This document shows, piece after piece, positions 8,045-17,180 of a DNA stretch of 32,838 nucleotides. Below the pieces are notes generated by a model. That model did not search any database. It saw only the letters and a program-made list of their open reading frames with translations, and had not been told where the DNA came from. The first letter of the stretch is position 1, and each line of letters opens with the position of its first letter. A program made the position numbers and the translations under genes. The stretch is from Rikenellaceae bacterium (GTDB lineage: Bacteria; Bacteroidota; Bacteroidia; Bacteroidales; Rikenellaceae). The stretch lies in contig JAJBVT010000065.1 of assembly GCA_020859685.1 (NCBI GenBank), forward strand, positions 1 to 32,838. Reading direction: 5' to 3'.

Positions 8045-8914
8045 ATGGTCAGAAATTTATCCAGTGTTTTCTTTATAGTTGCGGCTGCGTTAGCGGCGAC
8101 GGGGTGCAGTGATTATTACAAAGTGCTAAAAAGCAAAGACCCCGATCTGATGTACTCGACCGCGCTGGATTACTACGAGGCCGGTAAATATTCCAGAGCA
8201 ATACAGCTCTTCTCCGACGTTTCGCCCTATTATTTGGGGACGCTAAAGGGTGACTCGGTGGCCTTCTTTCTGGGGGCTTCTTACTACAAATCGGGAGATT
8301 TCGATTCGAGTTCCATGCTGATGGACGACTTTCGGATGACTTACGGGGGAAGCCCGTTCCTCGAAGAGGCGGAGTATATGTACGCCAAGAGCCACTACTA
8401 TATGTCGCCCGACCCGAACAGGGACCAGACCATGACCCGCAAGGCCCTTATCGCCATAGACGAGTACATGGAGCGCTATCCGAATAGCGTCCGCAGGGAG
8501 GTTCTGGAGGACAATATCCGGGAGCTGACGCAGAAACTGCACGACAAGGCGTATCTCAACGCCAAGACATACTATAAGATAGGCCGTTATAAAGCGGCGG
8601 TGATTGCGCTTAAAAACGCATTGAATCAGTTCCCCGACTCGACGCACAGGGAAGAGATGATGTACCTGGTAGCCAAGTCGAACTATCTGCTGGCGGCCAA
8701 CTCCTTCTACCGATTGCAGAGGGACCGGTATATGGATATGATGGATAGCTATTTCAGCTTCGTGCTGGAATATCCGGATAGCAAGTATACCAAAGAGCTG
8801 GAGAAGATGCAGGCGGGCGCCCGCGACTTTCTGGCCAATTTCCAGGAGTACGAAGTGGATGACGAAATACAGGACCTCGACGATACGTTTATGAGGTTAC
8901 CCTTAGCAGAATAA
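8045..8914 (+). CDS. bamD: Outer membrane protein assembly factor BamD
   Basis: A 289-residue lipoprotein with signal peptide and lipobox TGC at about residues 19-21, followed by SDYYKVLKSKDPD, which is typical of Bacteroidota BamD/YfiO. The rest is helical TPR-like repeats (YYEAGKYSRAIQLFSDV near 40, FFLGASYYKSGDFDSSSMLMDDF, YYKIGRYKAAVIALKNALNQFPDS near 180). BamD is the essential lipoprotein of the BAM complex that inserts beta-barrel proteins into the outer membrane. It is followed after 15 nt by the omega-like gene, so the two are probably co-transcribed. The start ATG immediately precedes the signal peptide. Confidence 0.88.
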   Translation: MVRNLSSVFFIVAAALAATGCSDYYKVLKSKDPDLMYSTALDYYEAGKYSRAIQLFSDVSPYYLGTLKGDSVAFFLGASYYKSGDFDSSSMLMDDFRMTYGGSPFLEEAEYMYAKSHYYMSPDPNRDQTMTRKALIAIDEYMERYPNSVRREVLEDNIRELTQKLHDKAYLNAKTYYKIGRYKAAVIALKNALNQFPDSTHREEMMYLVAKSNYLLAANSFYRLQRDRYMDMMDSYFSFVLEYPDSKYTKELEKMQAGARDFLANFQEYEVDDEIQDLDDTFMRLPLAE

Positions 8915-8929
8915 AAAGAGACCCGAGAT

Positions 8930-9256
8930 ATGGAAATCAAAAAGAACACCATTCCCAACAACACAGTGACGCGCAAAATGACCGACCTCGACGGTAGGAC
9001 CGGGAATATCTACGAATCCGTGGCTATCATAGCCAAACGGGCCAACCAGATAGGCGTGGATATGAAGCAGGAACTTACCCGTAAGCTGGCGGACTTCTCG
9101 TCGACTACCGACTCGCTCGAAGAGACGTTCGAGAACCGCGAGCAGATAGAGATATCGCGCTACTACGAACGCCTGCCTAAGCCCGCGCTCGTGGCCACCG
9201 AGGAGTTTCTCGAAGGTAAGGTCTATTTCCGCGACCCGGCCGCTGAGGAGGCGTGA
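8930..9256 (+). CDS. rpoZ: RNA polymerase omega (RpoZ/Rpb6-like) subunit
   Basis: A 108-residue protein that fits the Bacteroidota omega/Rpb6-like family by its core IYESVAIIAKRANQIGVDMKQELTRKL near residues 27-53 and by its position directly between bamD and coaBC. Omega binds the beta' subunit and helps core RNA polymerase assembly. The C-terminal part (RYYERLPKPALVATEEFLEGKVYF) is typical of the Bacteroidota version. It starts 15 nt after bamD. Confidence 0.8.
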   Translation: MEIKKNTIPNNTVTRKMTDLDGRTGNIYESVAIIAKRANQIGVDMKQELTRKLADFSSTTDSLEETFENREQIEISRYYERLPKPALVATEEFLEGKVYFRDPAAEEA

Positions 9257-9344
9257 GTCCACGGGGACGGTGCCTCCGTCCGTGTCTGGCCGTTAGGGAG
9301 CAGGCGTGAAATTTGCCGGGAACCGGTACACTAAAACCGTGAAC

Positions 9345-10904
9345 ATGTTACGCGGAAAAAAGATACTCGTAGGAATAACAGGAAGTATAGCAGCTTACAA
9401 GGCTGCTATACTTGTTCGTAACCTGATACGCGGGGGGGCGGAGGTAAAGGTGGTTATGACGGAGCTGGCGAAGCAGTTCATAACCCCGCTTACGATGGCC
9501 ACGCTGTCGAAAAACCCGATACTGGTCGATTTCTTCGACCCGGAGGACGGCAGGTGGAACTCCCACGTAAGCCTGGGCGAGTGGGCGGATGCGTACGTCA
9601 TAGCCCCGGCCACGGCCAATACGATGGCTAAAATGGCTACGGGCGTCGCCGACAACCTGCTGCTGACGACCTACCTCTCGGCCCGTTGCCCGGTGTTCGT
9701 GGCCCCGGCCATGGACCTCGATATGTATGCCCATAAGGCGACACAACGTAACCTCGAGACGCTCCGGGCGGACGGGGCGCTTATCGTGCAGCCCGGCGAG
9801 GGGGAACTTGCCAGCGGCCTTACAGGCAAGGGCCGGATGGCCGAACCGGACGAGATATGCGCCCGGTTGTCCGGGTATTTCGGGCAGGAGGCTACCGGCG
9901 CCGGTTGTGGTGAGTACGGTGCGGGTTCCGGACTGGTAGGAGGCATGACCTTCGGGGCTGCTTCCGGGCCGATGTACGGGACGGAAAGCGGTGCGGGTTC
10001 CGACGTTTTTGGCCGGGCGGTTTCCGAAAGCGATTCCGGTGTTATACCCAGTGGGGATTCCGGGACGGTTCGCGGTGACGCTGCTTGTGCGGATTACGGA
10101 ACGGTTCGCGTGGATGCTCCTTGTGTGGGTTCCGGAGTGGTTGGCGGCTCTTTTCCCGAAACGTCATCCGGTTCTGCTCCGGGTAAGGCGCGGACGGACG
10201 ATGCCCGAGCAGAGGGCGGGTGCGAAAAAAAAAAGTCTCTCCGGGGCGTTAAGGTCCTTGTGACGGCAGGCCCGACGGTCGAGCCGATAGATCCCGTAAG
10301 GTATATTTCCAACCATTCGACCGGCAAGATGGGCTACGCCATCGCCGGGGAGCTGGCCCGGCGGGGTGCCCAGGTGGTATTGGTGAGCGGTCCGGTGGCG
10401 CTCGACGCGCCGCGGGACGTGGAACTTGTGCGCGTGGGGACGGCCCGGGAGATGTACGACGCGGCTATAGCGGCATTCGGAGCGGCTGAAGGTTGTCGGG
10501 CAGCCGTACTGTGTGCCGCAGTGGCCGATTATACTCCCGCAGAATATTCGGCGACCAAGATGAAAAAGTCTCCCGGAGAGGACGTGATGGACCTGCGTCT
10601 GGAAAAGACCCGCGATATCGCCGCCGCCCTCGGCGCCGTGAAAGGCGACCGGGTAATAGCGGGTTTCGCCCTCGAGACCGACAACGAGGCCCAAAATGCA
10701 CGCCGTAAACTGGAGGCCAAGAATATGGACTTTATAGTCCTTAACTCTCTGCGCGACCCGGGAGCGGGATTCGGGCACGATACCAACGTCATAACAGTTA
10801 TATCGGCGGACGGGAGCGAGCAGGCTTACCCCCTGATGTCCAAAGATGCCGCCGCCGGGGTAATCGTTGACGAACTGGCCCGGAGGGTGGGAGGAATAGG
10901 ATAA
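9345..10904 (+). CDS. coaBC: Bifunctional CoaBC with a long repetitive linker
   Basis: Phosphopantothenoylcysteine decarboxylase (CoaC, flavoprotein) and phosphopantothenate-cysteine ligase (CoaB) fused, acting in coenzyme A synthesis. I start at ATG 9345 (MLRGKKILVGITGSIAAYKA, the usual N-terminus); an upstream ATG at 9306 is in frame. CoaC shows ITGSIAAYKA, APATANTMAKMATGVADNLL and VAPAMDLDMY, with GKGRMAEP near residue 163-170. CoaB begins at about residue 298 (VKVLVTAGPTVEPIDPVRYISNHSTGKMGYAIA) and has CAAVADYTP. Between them lie about 115 residues rich in Gly, Ser, Ala, Asp and Glu (genomic 9885-10235), so the protein is about 519 residues instead of about 400. The linker has 36-bp repeats and ends in a run of ten A (10225-10234) coding EKKK. 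Both enzyme halves look intact. Confidence 0.85.
   Translation: MLRGKKILVGITGSIAAYKAAILVRNLIRGGAEVKVVMTELAKQFITPLTMATLSKNPILVDFFDPEDGRWNSHVSLGEWADAYVIAPATANTMAKMATGVADNLLLTTYLSARCPVFVAPAMDLDMYAHKATQRNLETLRADGALIVQPGEGELASGLTGKGRMAEPDEICARLSGYFGQEATGAGCGEYGAGSGLVGGMTFGAASGPMYGTESGAGSDVFGRAVSESDSGVIPSGDSGTVRGDAACADYGTVRVDAPCVGSGVVGGSFPETSSGSAPGKARTDDARAEGGCEKKKSLRGVKVLVTAGPTVEPIDPVRYISNHSTGKMGYAIAGELARRGAQVVLVSGPVALDAPRDVELVRVGTAREMYDAAIAAFGAAEGCRAAVLCAAVADYTPAEYSATKMKKSPGEDVMDLRLEKTRDIAAALGAVKGDRVIAGFALETDNEAQNARRKLEAKNMDFIVLNSLRDPGAGFGHDTNVITVISADGSEQAYPLMSKDAAAGVIVDELARRVGGIG
10056..10163 (+). repeat. coaBC: 36-bp degenerate tandem repeat inside coaBC
   Basis: Units start at 10056, 10092 and 10128 and encode DSGTVRGDAACA, DYGTVRVDAPCV and the more diverged GSGVVGGSFPET. 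The 36-bp period keeps the reading frame. Related fragments (GTGCGGGTTCCG) occur earlier in the linker near 9919 and 9991, so the whole linker may come from repeat expansion. Confidence 0.65.
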
Positions 10905-10968
10905 AAGACTTTGCACTCTTTTTTTATACCAGCGGTACATCCCTCGTAGCTTTCGGTTTTTCGGGACG

Positions 10969-11040
10969 GATCCTTCGTCACTCCGTTCCTCAGGATGACA
11001 ATTATATATACGCCTGCGGCGTTGCCTTGCCGCCTGCGGC
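10969..11040 (+). repeat. GATCCTTC repeat, copy A
   Basis: It begins GATCCTTCGTCACTCCG and continues through CAGGATGACA to TACGCCTGCGGCGTTGCC. It is nearly identical over ~70 bp to copy C at 11135-11205, 166 bp downstream. The second half contains GC-rich inverted repeats (GCCTGCGGCG, GCCGCCTGCGG). Confidence 0.7.
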
Positions 11041-11064
11041 CCCCACGGGATGACCTATTTATAT

Positions 11065-11091
11065 GTCATTCTGAGCGCCAGCGAAGAATCT
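11065..11091 (-). repeat. GATCCTTC repeat, inverted partial copy B
   Basis: GTCATTCTGAGCGCCAGC followed by GAAGAATCT is the reverse complement form of the GATCCTTC...CAGGATGAC core. Together with copies A and C it could form alternative stem-loops in RNA or DNA. Confidence 0.6.
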
Positions 11092-11134
11092 ATCAATGTT
11101 AAACTCCCATCTATTTGCAGTTTATCGGGATGAA

Positions 11135-11205
11135 GATCCTTCGTCACGCCGTTCCTCAGGATGACATTCATATATACGCCTGCGGCGTTGCCTTGCCGCA
11201 TGCGT
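11135..11205 (+). repeat. GATCCTTC repeat, copy C
   Basis: It begins GATCCTTCGTCACGCCG and runs to TTGCCGCATGCGT, with only a few differences from copy A. Downstream to the recN start (11338) there is AT-rich sequence that could hold the recN promoter, but no clear consensus was seen. Confidence 0.7.
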
Positions 11206-11337
11206 CGCTGTACCTTTCCTCGGGAATTTAATTCGGTCCCCTTGCCTGAAAAATATAACCTGCGCCTCTCGGCTTTGCAGTATGCGGCGGGTTTATTAAC
11301 TTTACCGGATAATCATATTTAATGCATCGGGTGCTCT

Positions 11338-12993
11338 ATGCTGAGCGAACTTACGATAGAAAATTATGCGCTTATAGAGTCCCTCAGGCTGGATTTCAGC
11401 CGGTCACTCAACATTATCACGGGCGAAACCGGTGCGGGTAAATCCATCCTTCTGGGTGCTCTGGGCCTGTTGCTGGGTAACAGGGCCGACGCGTCGGTAA
11501 TCATGGACCGCGACCGCAACTGTGTGGTGGAGGGAGTGTTCGACGTGTCGGGTTACGGGTTGGAGCCGCTGTTCGGGGAGCACGACGTGGACCATGACCC
11601 GCTGACCGTTATCCGCCGGATAATCTCGCCGCAGGGGAAGAGCCGCGCCTATGTGAACGATATCCCGGTGCAACTCGGGTTCCTGCGGGAACTTGGGTCG
11701 TACCTTATAGATATACATTCCCAGAACCAGACACTGAGAATTGCGGACGAGAGGTTCCGCCTTCAGGTGGTGGACGGGATGGCCGCGCACGACGGCCTGC
11801 TTACGGCCTACGGCGAAGCATACAGCCGCTGGCGCGAGGCCGTGGCGGAATTGGACAGGCTGCGCGCCGAAGCGGAAAAGGCCGCCGCGGACGAGGCGTG
11901 GCTTACCCATCAGGTGGGCGAACTCGAAGCCGCCGCATTCTTCGAAGGGGAGCAGGAACGGCTCGAAGCCGAGCTGGACGAACTTGCCCATGCCGGGGAG
12001 ATAAAACGGGTGTTGACCGACTGCTCGGAAACGATGTCGCGCGAGGAGAGCGGGGTAATCGTGGAGCTGAAGAACTCCGTTTCGGCGCTCTCCAGAGCCA
12101 AAGTGTTCTATCCCCGTGCCGGGGAATACGAGTCCCGTTTGCGGGGGGTGGTCGAGGAGTTGAAAGACGTGGAGCGGGAGGTCGCCGCCGAGGCCGACAG
12201 GGTAGAATCCGACCCCGGCGCTCTTGCCAAAGCGGAGGAGAGGATAGCCCTGCTTTACTCGCTGCTGCAGAAACATAAGGCCGCCGATTTAGTGGAGTTG
12301 CTTGCCCTGCAGAGGGATTACCGCGCCCGGCTCGATTCCATAGTTTTCTCGTCGGAAAATATCGGGGCGCTTGAAAAAGAGATAAAACTTTTAGAAGATA
12401 AAGCCCGGACGGTAGCGGCGCAGATTACCGAAGGCAGGAAGAAGGCGGCGGCCGGTATAGCGCGCGAGGCGGCCGGTATGATGGCCGCGCTGGGGTTGCC
12501 CGACTCGGTGTTCAGGGTGGAGATAGCGCCCGCGCAGGGATTGAGACCCACCGGAGCGGACGAGGTTCGGTTCCTGTTCAGCGCCAATGCCGGGGTGGCG
12601 CCCTCGCCGGTGGAGAAGGTGGCGTCGGGGGGTGAAATGTCCCGCCTGATGCTGGTACTGAAATCCATAGCCGCGCGGAGCCGGAGGCTCCCATCGATAA
12701 TCTTCGACGAGATAGACTCCGGAGTATCGGGCCGGATTGCCGATGCGATGGGCGGGATAATCGATGCCCTCTCCGGAACGATGCAGGTGGTCAATATTAC
12801 CCACCTGCCGCAGATCGCGGCCAAAGGGGACTGCCACCTGTTCGTATATAAAACGGTCTCCGGTGGGCGTACGCGGACGGCTATCCGCTGCCTGACACGG
12901 CAGGAGCGCATCGACGAGATTGCCGGAATGCTCAGCGGCAGCACCGTTACGGACGCGGCCCGGCGGCAGGCCCGGGAATTACTCGGTACTTAA
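11338..12993 (+). CDS. recN: DNA repair protein RecN
   Basis: A 551-residue SMC-like ATPase of recombinational double-strand-break repair. The N-terminus (MLSELTIENYALIESLRLDF) leads into Walker A GETGAGKS at residues 29-36. ISPQGKSRAYVND and the SYLIDIHSQNQTL segment follow. The middle (about 155-370) is coiled coil rich in Ala, Glu and Arg. The C-terminal half has the ABC signature ASGGEMSRLMLVLKSI, Walker B SIIFDEIDSGVSG and the VNITHLPQIAAKGD switch region. Length is typical. It starts 433 nt after coaBC. Confidence 0.92.
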   Translation: MLSELTIENYALIESLRLDFSRSLNIITGETGAGKSILLGALGLLLGNRADASVIMDRDRNCVVEGVFDVSGYGLEPLFGEHDVDHDPLTVIRRIISPQGKSRAYVNDIPVQLGFLRELGSYLIDIHSQNQTLRIADERFRLQVVDGMAAHDGLLTAYGEAYSRWREAVAELDRLRAEAEKAAADEAWLTHQVGELEAAAFFEGEQERLEAELDELAHAGEIKRVLTDCSETMSREESGVIVELKNSVSALSRAKVFYPRAGEYESRLRGVVEELKDVEREVAAEADRVESDPGALAKAEERIALLYSLLQKHKAADLVELLALQRDYRARLDSIVFSSENIGALEKEIKLLEDKARTVAAQITEGRKKAAAGIAREAAGMMAALGLPDSVFRVEIAPAQGLRPTGADEVRFLFSANAGVAPSPVEKVASGGEMSRLMLVLKSIAARSRRLPSIIFDEIDSGVSGRIADAMGGIIDALSGTMQVVNITHLPQIAAKGDCHLFVYKTVSGGRTRTAIRCLTRQERIDEIAGMLSGSTVTDAARRQARELLGT

Positions 12994-13332
12994 TAGGTCC
13001 CCCGGGGGCATAACCCGCTGGTTGGACCCCGTTTCGGGAGTCGGTTGTTCCCGGCCGGGTCCGGCCCGCATCGGCCGGAATATCGTTAAAGTGCGCAGTC
13101 GCTGGGTGTTGTAATTTTCCGGGGAGTCATATATCTCGCATTTACCGACGGGCGGGTTTGTAACCTTCACTAACACAATAACATATAATCCGTTTATGCA
13201 TCTTTCTTTTCCGGAAGGCTCCTATCCTGCGGTTTTAATATCCGTTTGTTATCGTATATCTATTTTAAACTTTTGCTTTGATTTTTAACAAGCAGATTAA
13301 TTTTGCACAGTTATAAATCTGGAGATACATTT
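12994..13332. other. 339-nt intergenic region with the leu cluster promoter
   Basis: Apart from the candidate promoter at 13277-13305 I see nothing definite. A short ORF from ATG 13197 (about 30 codons) lies upstream of the promoter, is not leucine-rich and has no clear ribosome site, so it is not a convincing leader peptide. Confidence 0.5.
13277..13305 (+). promoter_or_regulatory. Candidate promoter of the leu cluster
   Basis: TTTG at 13277-13280 and TAATTTTG at 13298-13305 match the Bacteroidota -33 (TTTG) and -7 (TAnnTTTG) elements, with 17 nt between. The predicted transcript would begin about 20 nt upstream of the leuA ATG, leaving a very short leader with GGAG at 13321-13324. Confidence 0.55.
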
Positions 13333-14853
13333 ATGAGCGAAAGGATCTACGTATTCGACACCACGCTGAGAGACGGTGAACAAGTGCCGGGTTGTCAGCT
13401 TAATACCATCGAGAAGATAGAGGTCGCCCGGATGCTCGAAGCGCTGGGAGTCGATGTGATAGAGGCGGGGTTCCCGATATCCAGTCCGGGGGATTTCAAT
13501 TCGGTCCGGGAGATATCCAAGTCGGTCAGCTCGCCCGTAATCTGCGCTCTGACACGCGCCGTGCGGAAAGATATCGAGGTGGCCGCCGACGCCCTGTCGC
13601 TTGCCAGACGCAAGAGGATTCATACCGGTATAGGGGTTTCGCCGTACCATATATATGATAAACTGCGCTCCACGCCGGACGAGATTATCGAGCGGGCGGT
13701 GGCGGCGGTCAAGTACGCCAAGTCGTTCGTGGAGGATGTGGAGTTTTACGCCGAGGACGCGGGACGCTCGGAGAACGAATATCTTGCGAGGGTGGTGGAG
13801 GCCGTTATCGCCGCTGGGGCTACGGTGGTCAATATACCGGATACCACGGGTTACTGTATGCCGCACGACTTTGGGGCCAAGATAAAATACCTTGTGGACA
13901 ACGTTCCGAATGTGGACAGGGCCATCATCGCCACCCATTGCCACAACGACCTCGGGATGGCGACGGCCAATACTCTGGCCGGTGTGCTGAACGGTGCCCG
14001 GCAGGTGGAGGTTACCATCAACGGTATCGGCGAGAGGGCGGGCAACACCTCGCTCGAAGAGGTGGTCATGGCTCTGCGATGCCACAAGGGCTACGGACTC
14101 GATACCAATATAGACTCACACCTGATAACGAAAGCCAGCAAGCTGGTTTCCAGTCTGATGAATATGCCCGTCCAGCCCAATAAGGCCATCGTGGGCCGCA
14201 ACGCGTTCGCCCACTCGTCGGGTATCCATCAGGACGGAGTGCTGAAGAACCGGGAGAATTACGAGATAATCGACCCGCAGTCGGTGGGTGTGGACGAATC
14301 GGTGATAGCCCTTACCGCCCGCAGCGGACGCGCAGCGCTCGGGCACAGGTTCGAACTGCTCGGTTATGAACTCACGCAAGCCGAGCTGGACGAAGTCTAC
14401 GAAAAGTTCCTGAAACTCGCCGACTCAAAGAAAGATATCCGCGACGTGGACCTGCTCTACCTCGTAGGCGATATGGAGACCTTGAGGGCCAACCATATAA
14501 AACTGCGCCAGTTGCAGGTAATGACCGGAATGCTCGTACCCACGGCTACGGTTATCATCCGGTTCGGCGATTCGGACCGCATGGCCACCGCGACCGGCAA
14601 CGGACCCATCGATGCCGCCTGCAACGCAATCAAGAGTATGATTAACGAGAAGGTGGTAATCAGCGAGTTTCTTATCCAGTCGATGAGCAAGGGGAGTAAC
14701 GACATGGGCCGCGTGCACATGCAGGTGCAGCTCAACGGACGCACCGCGCAGGGCTTTGCCGCCCATACCGATACGGTAAGAGCCTCGGTGGAGGCGTTCC
14801 TCGACGCCCTCAGGATATTGGGGGTGACGGAGAAACCCGAACAGGAATCATAG
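13333..14853 (+). CDS. leuA: 2-isopropylmalate synthase
   Basis: The start is set at ATG 13333 ([20 protein letters not shown]), preceded by GGAG 8 nt upstream, giving 506 residues. The catalytic TIM barrel shows [24 protein letters not shown], the [16 protein letters not shown] metal-binding motif, and [30 protein letters not shown] follows in the linker region. The C-terminal LeuA allosteric domain (from about residue 390, with [14 protein letters not shown] and [14 protein letters not shown]) indicates feedback control, as expected for leucine. It condenses acetyl-CoA with 2-oxoisovalerate. It is first in the cluster leuA-leuC-leuD-synthase-leuB, all on the plus strand. Confidence 0.9.
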   Translation: MSERIYVFDTTLRDGEQVPGCQLNTIEKIEVARMLEALGVDVIEAGFPISSPGDFNSVREISKSVSSPVICALTRAVRKDIEVAADALSLARRKRIHTGIGVSPYHIYDKLRSTPDEIIERAVAAVKYAKSFVEDVEFYAEDAGRSENEYLARVVEAVIAAGATVVNIPDTTGYCMPHDFGAKIKYLVDNVPNVDRAIIATHCHNDLGMATANTLAGVLNGARQVEVTINGIGERAGNTSLEEVVMALRCHKGYGLDTNIDSHLITKASKLVSSLMNMPVQPNKAIVGRNAFAHSSGIHQDGVLKNRENYEIIDPQSVGVDESVIALTARSGRAALGHRFELLGYELTQAELDEVYEKFLKLADSKKDIRDVDLLYLVGDMETLRANHIKLRQLQVMTGMLVPTATVIIRFGDSDRMATATGNGPIDAACNAIKSMINEKVVISEFLIQSMSKGSNDMGRVHMQVQLNGRTAQGFAAHTDTVRASVEAFLDALRILGVTEKPEQES

Positions 14854-14940
14854 CCGGGACCGACCGGTGGGCCGGTTTGGAGCCCGGCGGAGGTATAAGC
14901 AAGGGCCGGGTAAATATATTTATAAGTCAATCAGAAAGAT

Positions 14941-16344
14941 ATGGGAAAAACGCTTTTCGACAAGATATGGGACGCGCACGTAATACGCCACCTCGACGGG
15001 GGGCGCGACGTGCTATATATAGACCGCCATTATATACATGAGGTCACCTCGCCGGTGGCATTTCTGGGCCTGCGTAACCGCGGGATAACGGTGGCAAGAC
15101 CGGATAAGACGGTCGCCACGGCCGACCACAACGTGCCGACCGTGAACCAGCACCTGCCGATAAACGACCCCGAATCGAGGGGGCAGTTGGAGGCGTTCGC
15201 CGCCAATTGCGAGGCGAACGGTATCGAGCACTTCAGTCTGGGCCATCCCAAGCAGGGTGTGGTGCATATCGTGGGCCCGGAGTTGGGTTATACTCTGCCC
15301 GGCATGACCATCGTGTGCGGCGACAGCCATACCTCGACCCACGGGGCTTTCGGAGCCGTAGCGTTCGGGGTGGGGACCTCGGAGGTCGAAATGGTGTTCG
15401 CTTCACAGTGTATACTTCAGCCCAAGCCGCGCAAGATGCGGATTACGGTTAACGGGCGGACCGGTAAAGGGGTTACCGCCAAAGACGTGATACTATATAT
15501 CATTTCGCAGATATCCGCGGCCGGCGGGACCGGACATTTTATCGAATTCGCGGGTGAGGCAATCACCTCTATGACGATGGAGGAGCGTATGACCGTCTGC
15601 AACATGGCGATAGAGTGCGGCGCGCGGGGCGGCCTGATAGCTCCGGACCGGACGACGTTCGATTACGTCCGCGGACGTGAGAACGCGCCGAAGGGCGAGG
15701 AGTTCGATAAGGCCGTGGCCCGCTGGAAGGAACTATATACGGACCCCGACGCGGTGTTCGACAAGGAATATACGTTCGATGCGGCCGATATAGAGCCGAT
15801 GGTGACCTACGGTACCAATCCGGGAATGGGCGTTGCAATAACCGGCACTATACCTTCTCCCGAAGGGCTTACGGGCGGGGACCGCATTTCGTTCGACAAG
15901 TCGCTGGAATACATGGGCTTTGCTCCGGGCGAGCCGATGACAGGCAAACCGGTGGACTATGTGTTCGTGGGCAGTTGTACCAACGGCAGAATCGAGGATT
16001 TCCGCCAGTTCGCCGCCGCTGTGAAGGGATGCAGGAAGGCACCGAACGTTACGGCGTGGATTGTGCCGGGTTCCAAGCTGGTGGAGGCCCAGTGCCGTGA
16101 AGAGGGGCTGGACAAGATTCTTGCCGAGGCGGGTTTCGAACTGCGCCAGCCGGGTTGCTCGGCCTGCCTTGCGATGAACGACGACAAGATACCGGCGGGA
16201 AAATACAGCGTTTCGACCTCCAACCGTAATTTCGAGGGGCGGCAGGGTCCGGGTGCGCGAACGCTGCTGGCCGGTCCGCTGGTGGCTGCTGCGGCGGCCG
16301 TTTGCGGGACATTGCAGGATCCGAGGGTGGTTTTCGAACTTTAA
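14941..16344 (+). CDS. leuC: 3-isopropylmalate dehydratase large subunit
   Basis: A 467-residue aconitase-family protein. It carries the family motifs [24 protein letters not shown] and the three iron-sulfur cluster cysteine sites ([13 protein letters not shown], and [10 protein letters not shown] with two Cys). With LeuD it isomerises 2-isopropylmalate to 3-isopropylmalate, and in organisms with citramalate synthase it handles citramalate too. The start [14 protein letters not shown] is the standard LeuC N-terminus. It lies 87 nt after leuA and 45 nt before leuD. Confidence 0.93.
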   Translation: MGKTLFDKIWDAHVIRHLDGGRDVLYIDRHYIHEVTSPVAFLGLRNRGITVARPDKTVATADHNVPTVNQHLPINDPESRGQLEAFAANCEANGIEHFSLGHPKQGVVHIVGPELGYTLPGMTIVCGDSHTSTHGAFGAVAFGVGTSEVEMVFASQCILQPKPRKMRITVNGRTGKGVTAKDVILYIISQISAAGGTGHFIEFAGEAITSMTMEERMTVCNMAIECGARGGLIAPDRTTFDYVRGRENAPKGEEFDKAVARWKELYTDPDAVFDKEYTFDAADIEPMVTYGTNPGMGVAITGTIPSPEGLTGGDRISFDKSLEYMGFAPGEPMTGKPVDYVFVGSCTNGRIEDFRQFAAAVKGCRKAPNVTAWIVPGSKLVEAQCREEGLDKILAEAGFELRQPGCSACLAMNDDKIPAGKYSVSTSNRNFEGRQGPGARTLLAGPLVAAAAAVCGTLQDPRVVFEL

Positions 16345-16389
16345 ACCGGGGAGACGGCAATCGGAAAACATTCCAAAAACGAGACGATT

Positions 16390-16983
16390 ATGGCAAGAGA
16401 TAAATTTATTACACTTCGTTCGACGGGTATTCCCGTGAACATCGAAAATATAGATACCGACCAGATAATCCCCGCCCGGTTCCTTAAAGCGGTGGAACGC
16501 AAGGGTTTCGGGGACAACCTGTTCCGTGACTGGCGGTACGACAAGGAGGAGCGCCCGGTGGCGGACTTTCCTCTGAATGACCCGAGATATGGCGGTAAGG
16601 TGCTGTTTGCCGGGGATAATTTCGGGTGCGGCTCCTCGCGTGAGCATGCCGCCTGGGCCATATACGACTACGGCCTGAGGGTGGTGGTATCGACTTCGTT
16701 CGCCGATATTTTCCGTAATAACGCGCTGAACTGCGGCCTTCTGCCGATTCGCGTCAGCGAGGGGTTCCTCAAAGGGGCTTTTACGGCCATTGCCTCCGAC
16801 CCGTCCGCGGAGTTCGAAATCGACCTGCCGGGGCAGACCATAACCAACTGTGCGACCGGCGAGTCCGAGCAGTTCGAAATTGACGGCTACAAAAAGGAGT
16901 GCCTGATGAACGGCTACGACGATGTGGACTACCTGCGCAGTATCCAGCCGGAGATAGAGGCTTACGAGAGGGCGAATTATTAA
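16390..16983 (+). CDS. leuD: 3-isopropylmalate dehydratase small subunit
   Basis: A 197-residue protein with the LeuD swivel domain: NIENIDTDQIIPARFLK near the N-terminus and the FGCGSSREHAAWAI substrate loop near 78-91. SFADIFRNNALNCGLLPI follows. Length is normal. It partners LeuC, encoded immediately upstream. The 197-nt gap downstream contains a copy of the GATCCTTC repeat. Confidence 0.93.
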   Translation: MARDKFITLRSTGIPVNIENIDTDQIIPARFLKAVERKGFGDNLFRDWRYDKEERPVADFPLNDPRYGGKVLFAGDNFGCGSSREHAAWAIYDYGLRVVVSTSFADIFRNNALNCGLLPIRVSEGFLKGAFTAIASDPSAEFEIDLPGQTITNCATGESEQFEIDGYKKECLMNGYDDVDYLRSIQPEIEAYERANY

Positions 16984-17062
16984 TACGGAAAATCTCCCAT
17001 ATGTGGACCGCTGACTCGGAATACGAGGGTCGGAAATGTGCTGCCGGAATAGATAAAAGGAA

Positions 17063-17094
17063 GATCCTTCAGCATCCTGCGCTGGTCAGGATGG
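17063..17094 (+). repeat. GATCCTTC repeat, diverged copy
   Basis: GATCCTTCAGCATCCTGCGC followed by TGGTCAGGATGG lies in the leuD-synthase gap. It keeps the GATCCTTC and TCAGGATG ends of the family, but its middle differs. Confidence 0.5.
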
Positions 17095-17180
17095 CGGTCG
17101 GGCAGAATTTTTTGAGCCGGGCGAAGAATTGTATGTAGTAGGACTCACCTTTAACCTTCTGCGGATTGTAGATTATAGAC

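Larger units (their letters stand above)
10905..11337. other. 433-nt repeat-filled gap between coaBC and recN
   Basis: No gene is supported here. The gap holds two direct copies of a ~70-bp repeat (10969-11040 and 11135-11205) with an inverted partial copy between them (11065-11091). In many Bacteroidota a DUF4835 gene stands between coaBC and recN; I see no trace of one. Confidence 0.6.

Noticed and set aside
13197-13289. Short ORF upstream of leuA as a leucine leader peptide
   Set aside because: It is not leucine-rich and lies upstream of the TTTG/TAATTTTG promoter, so it would not be on the leuA transcript.
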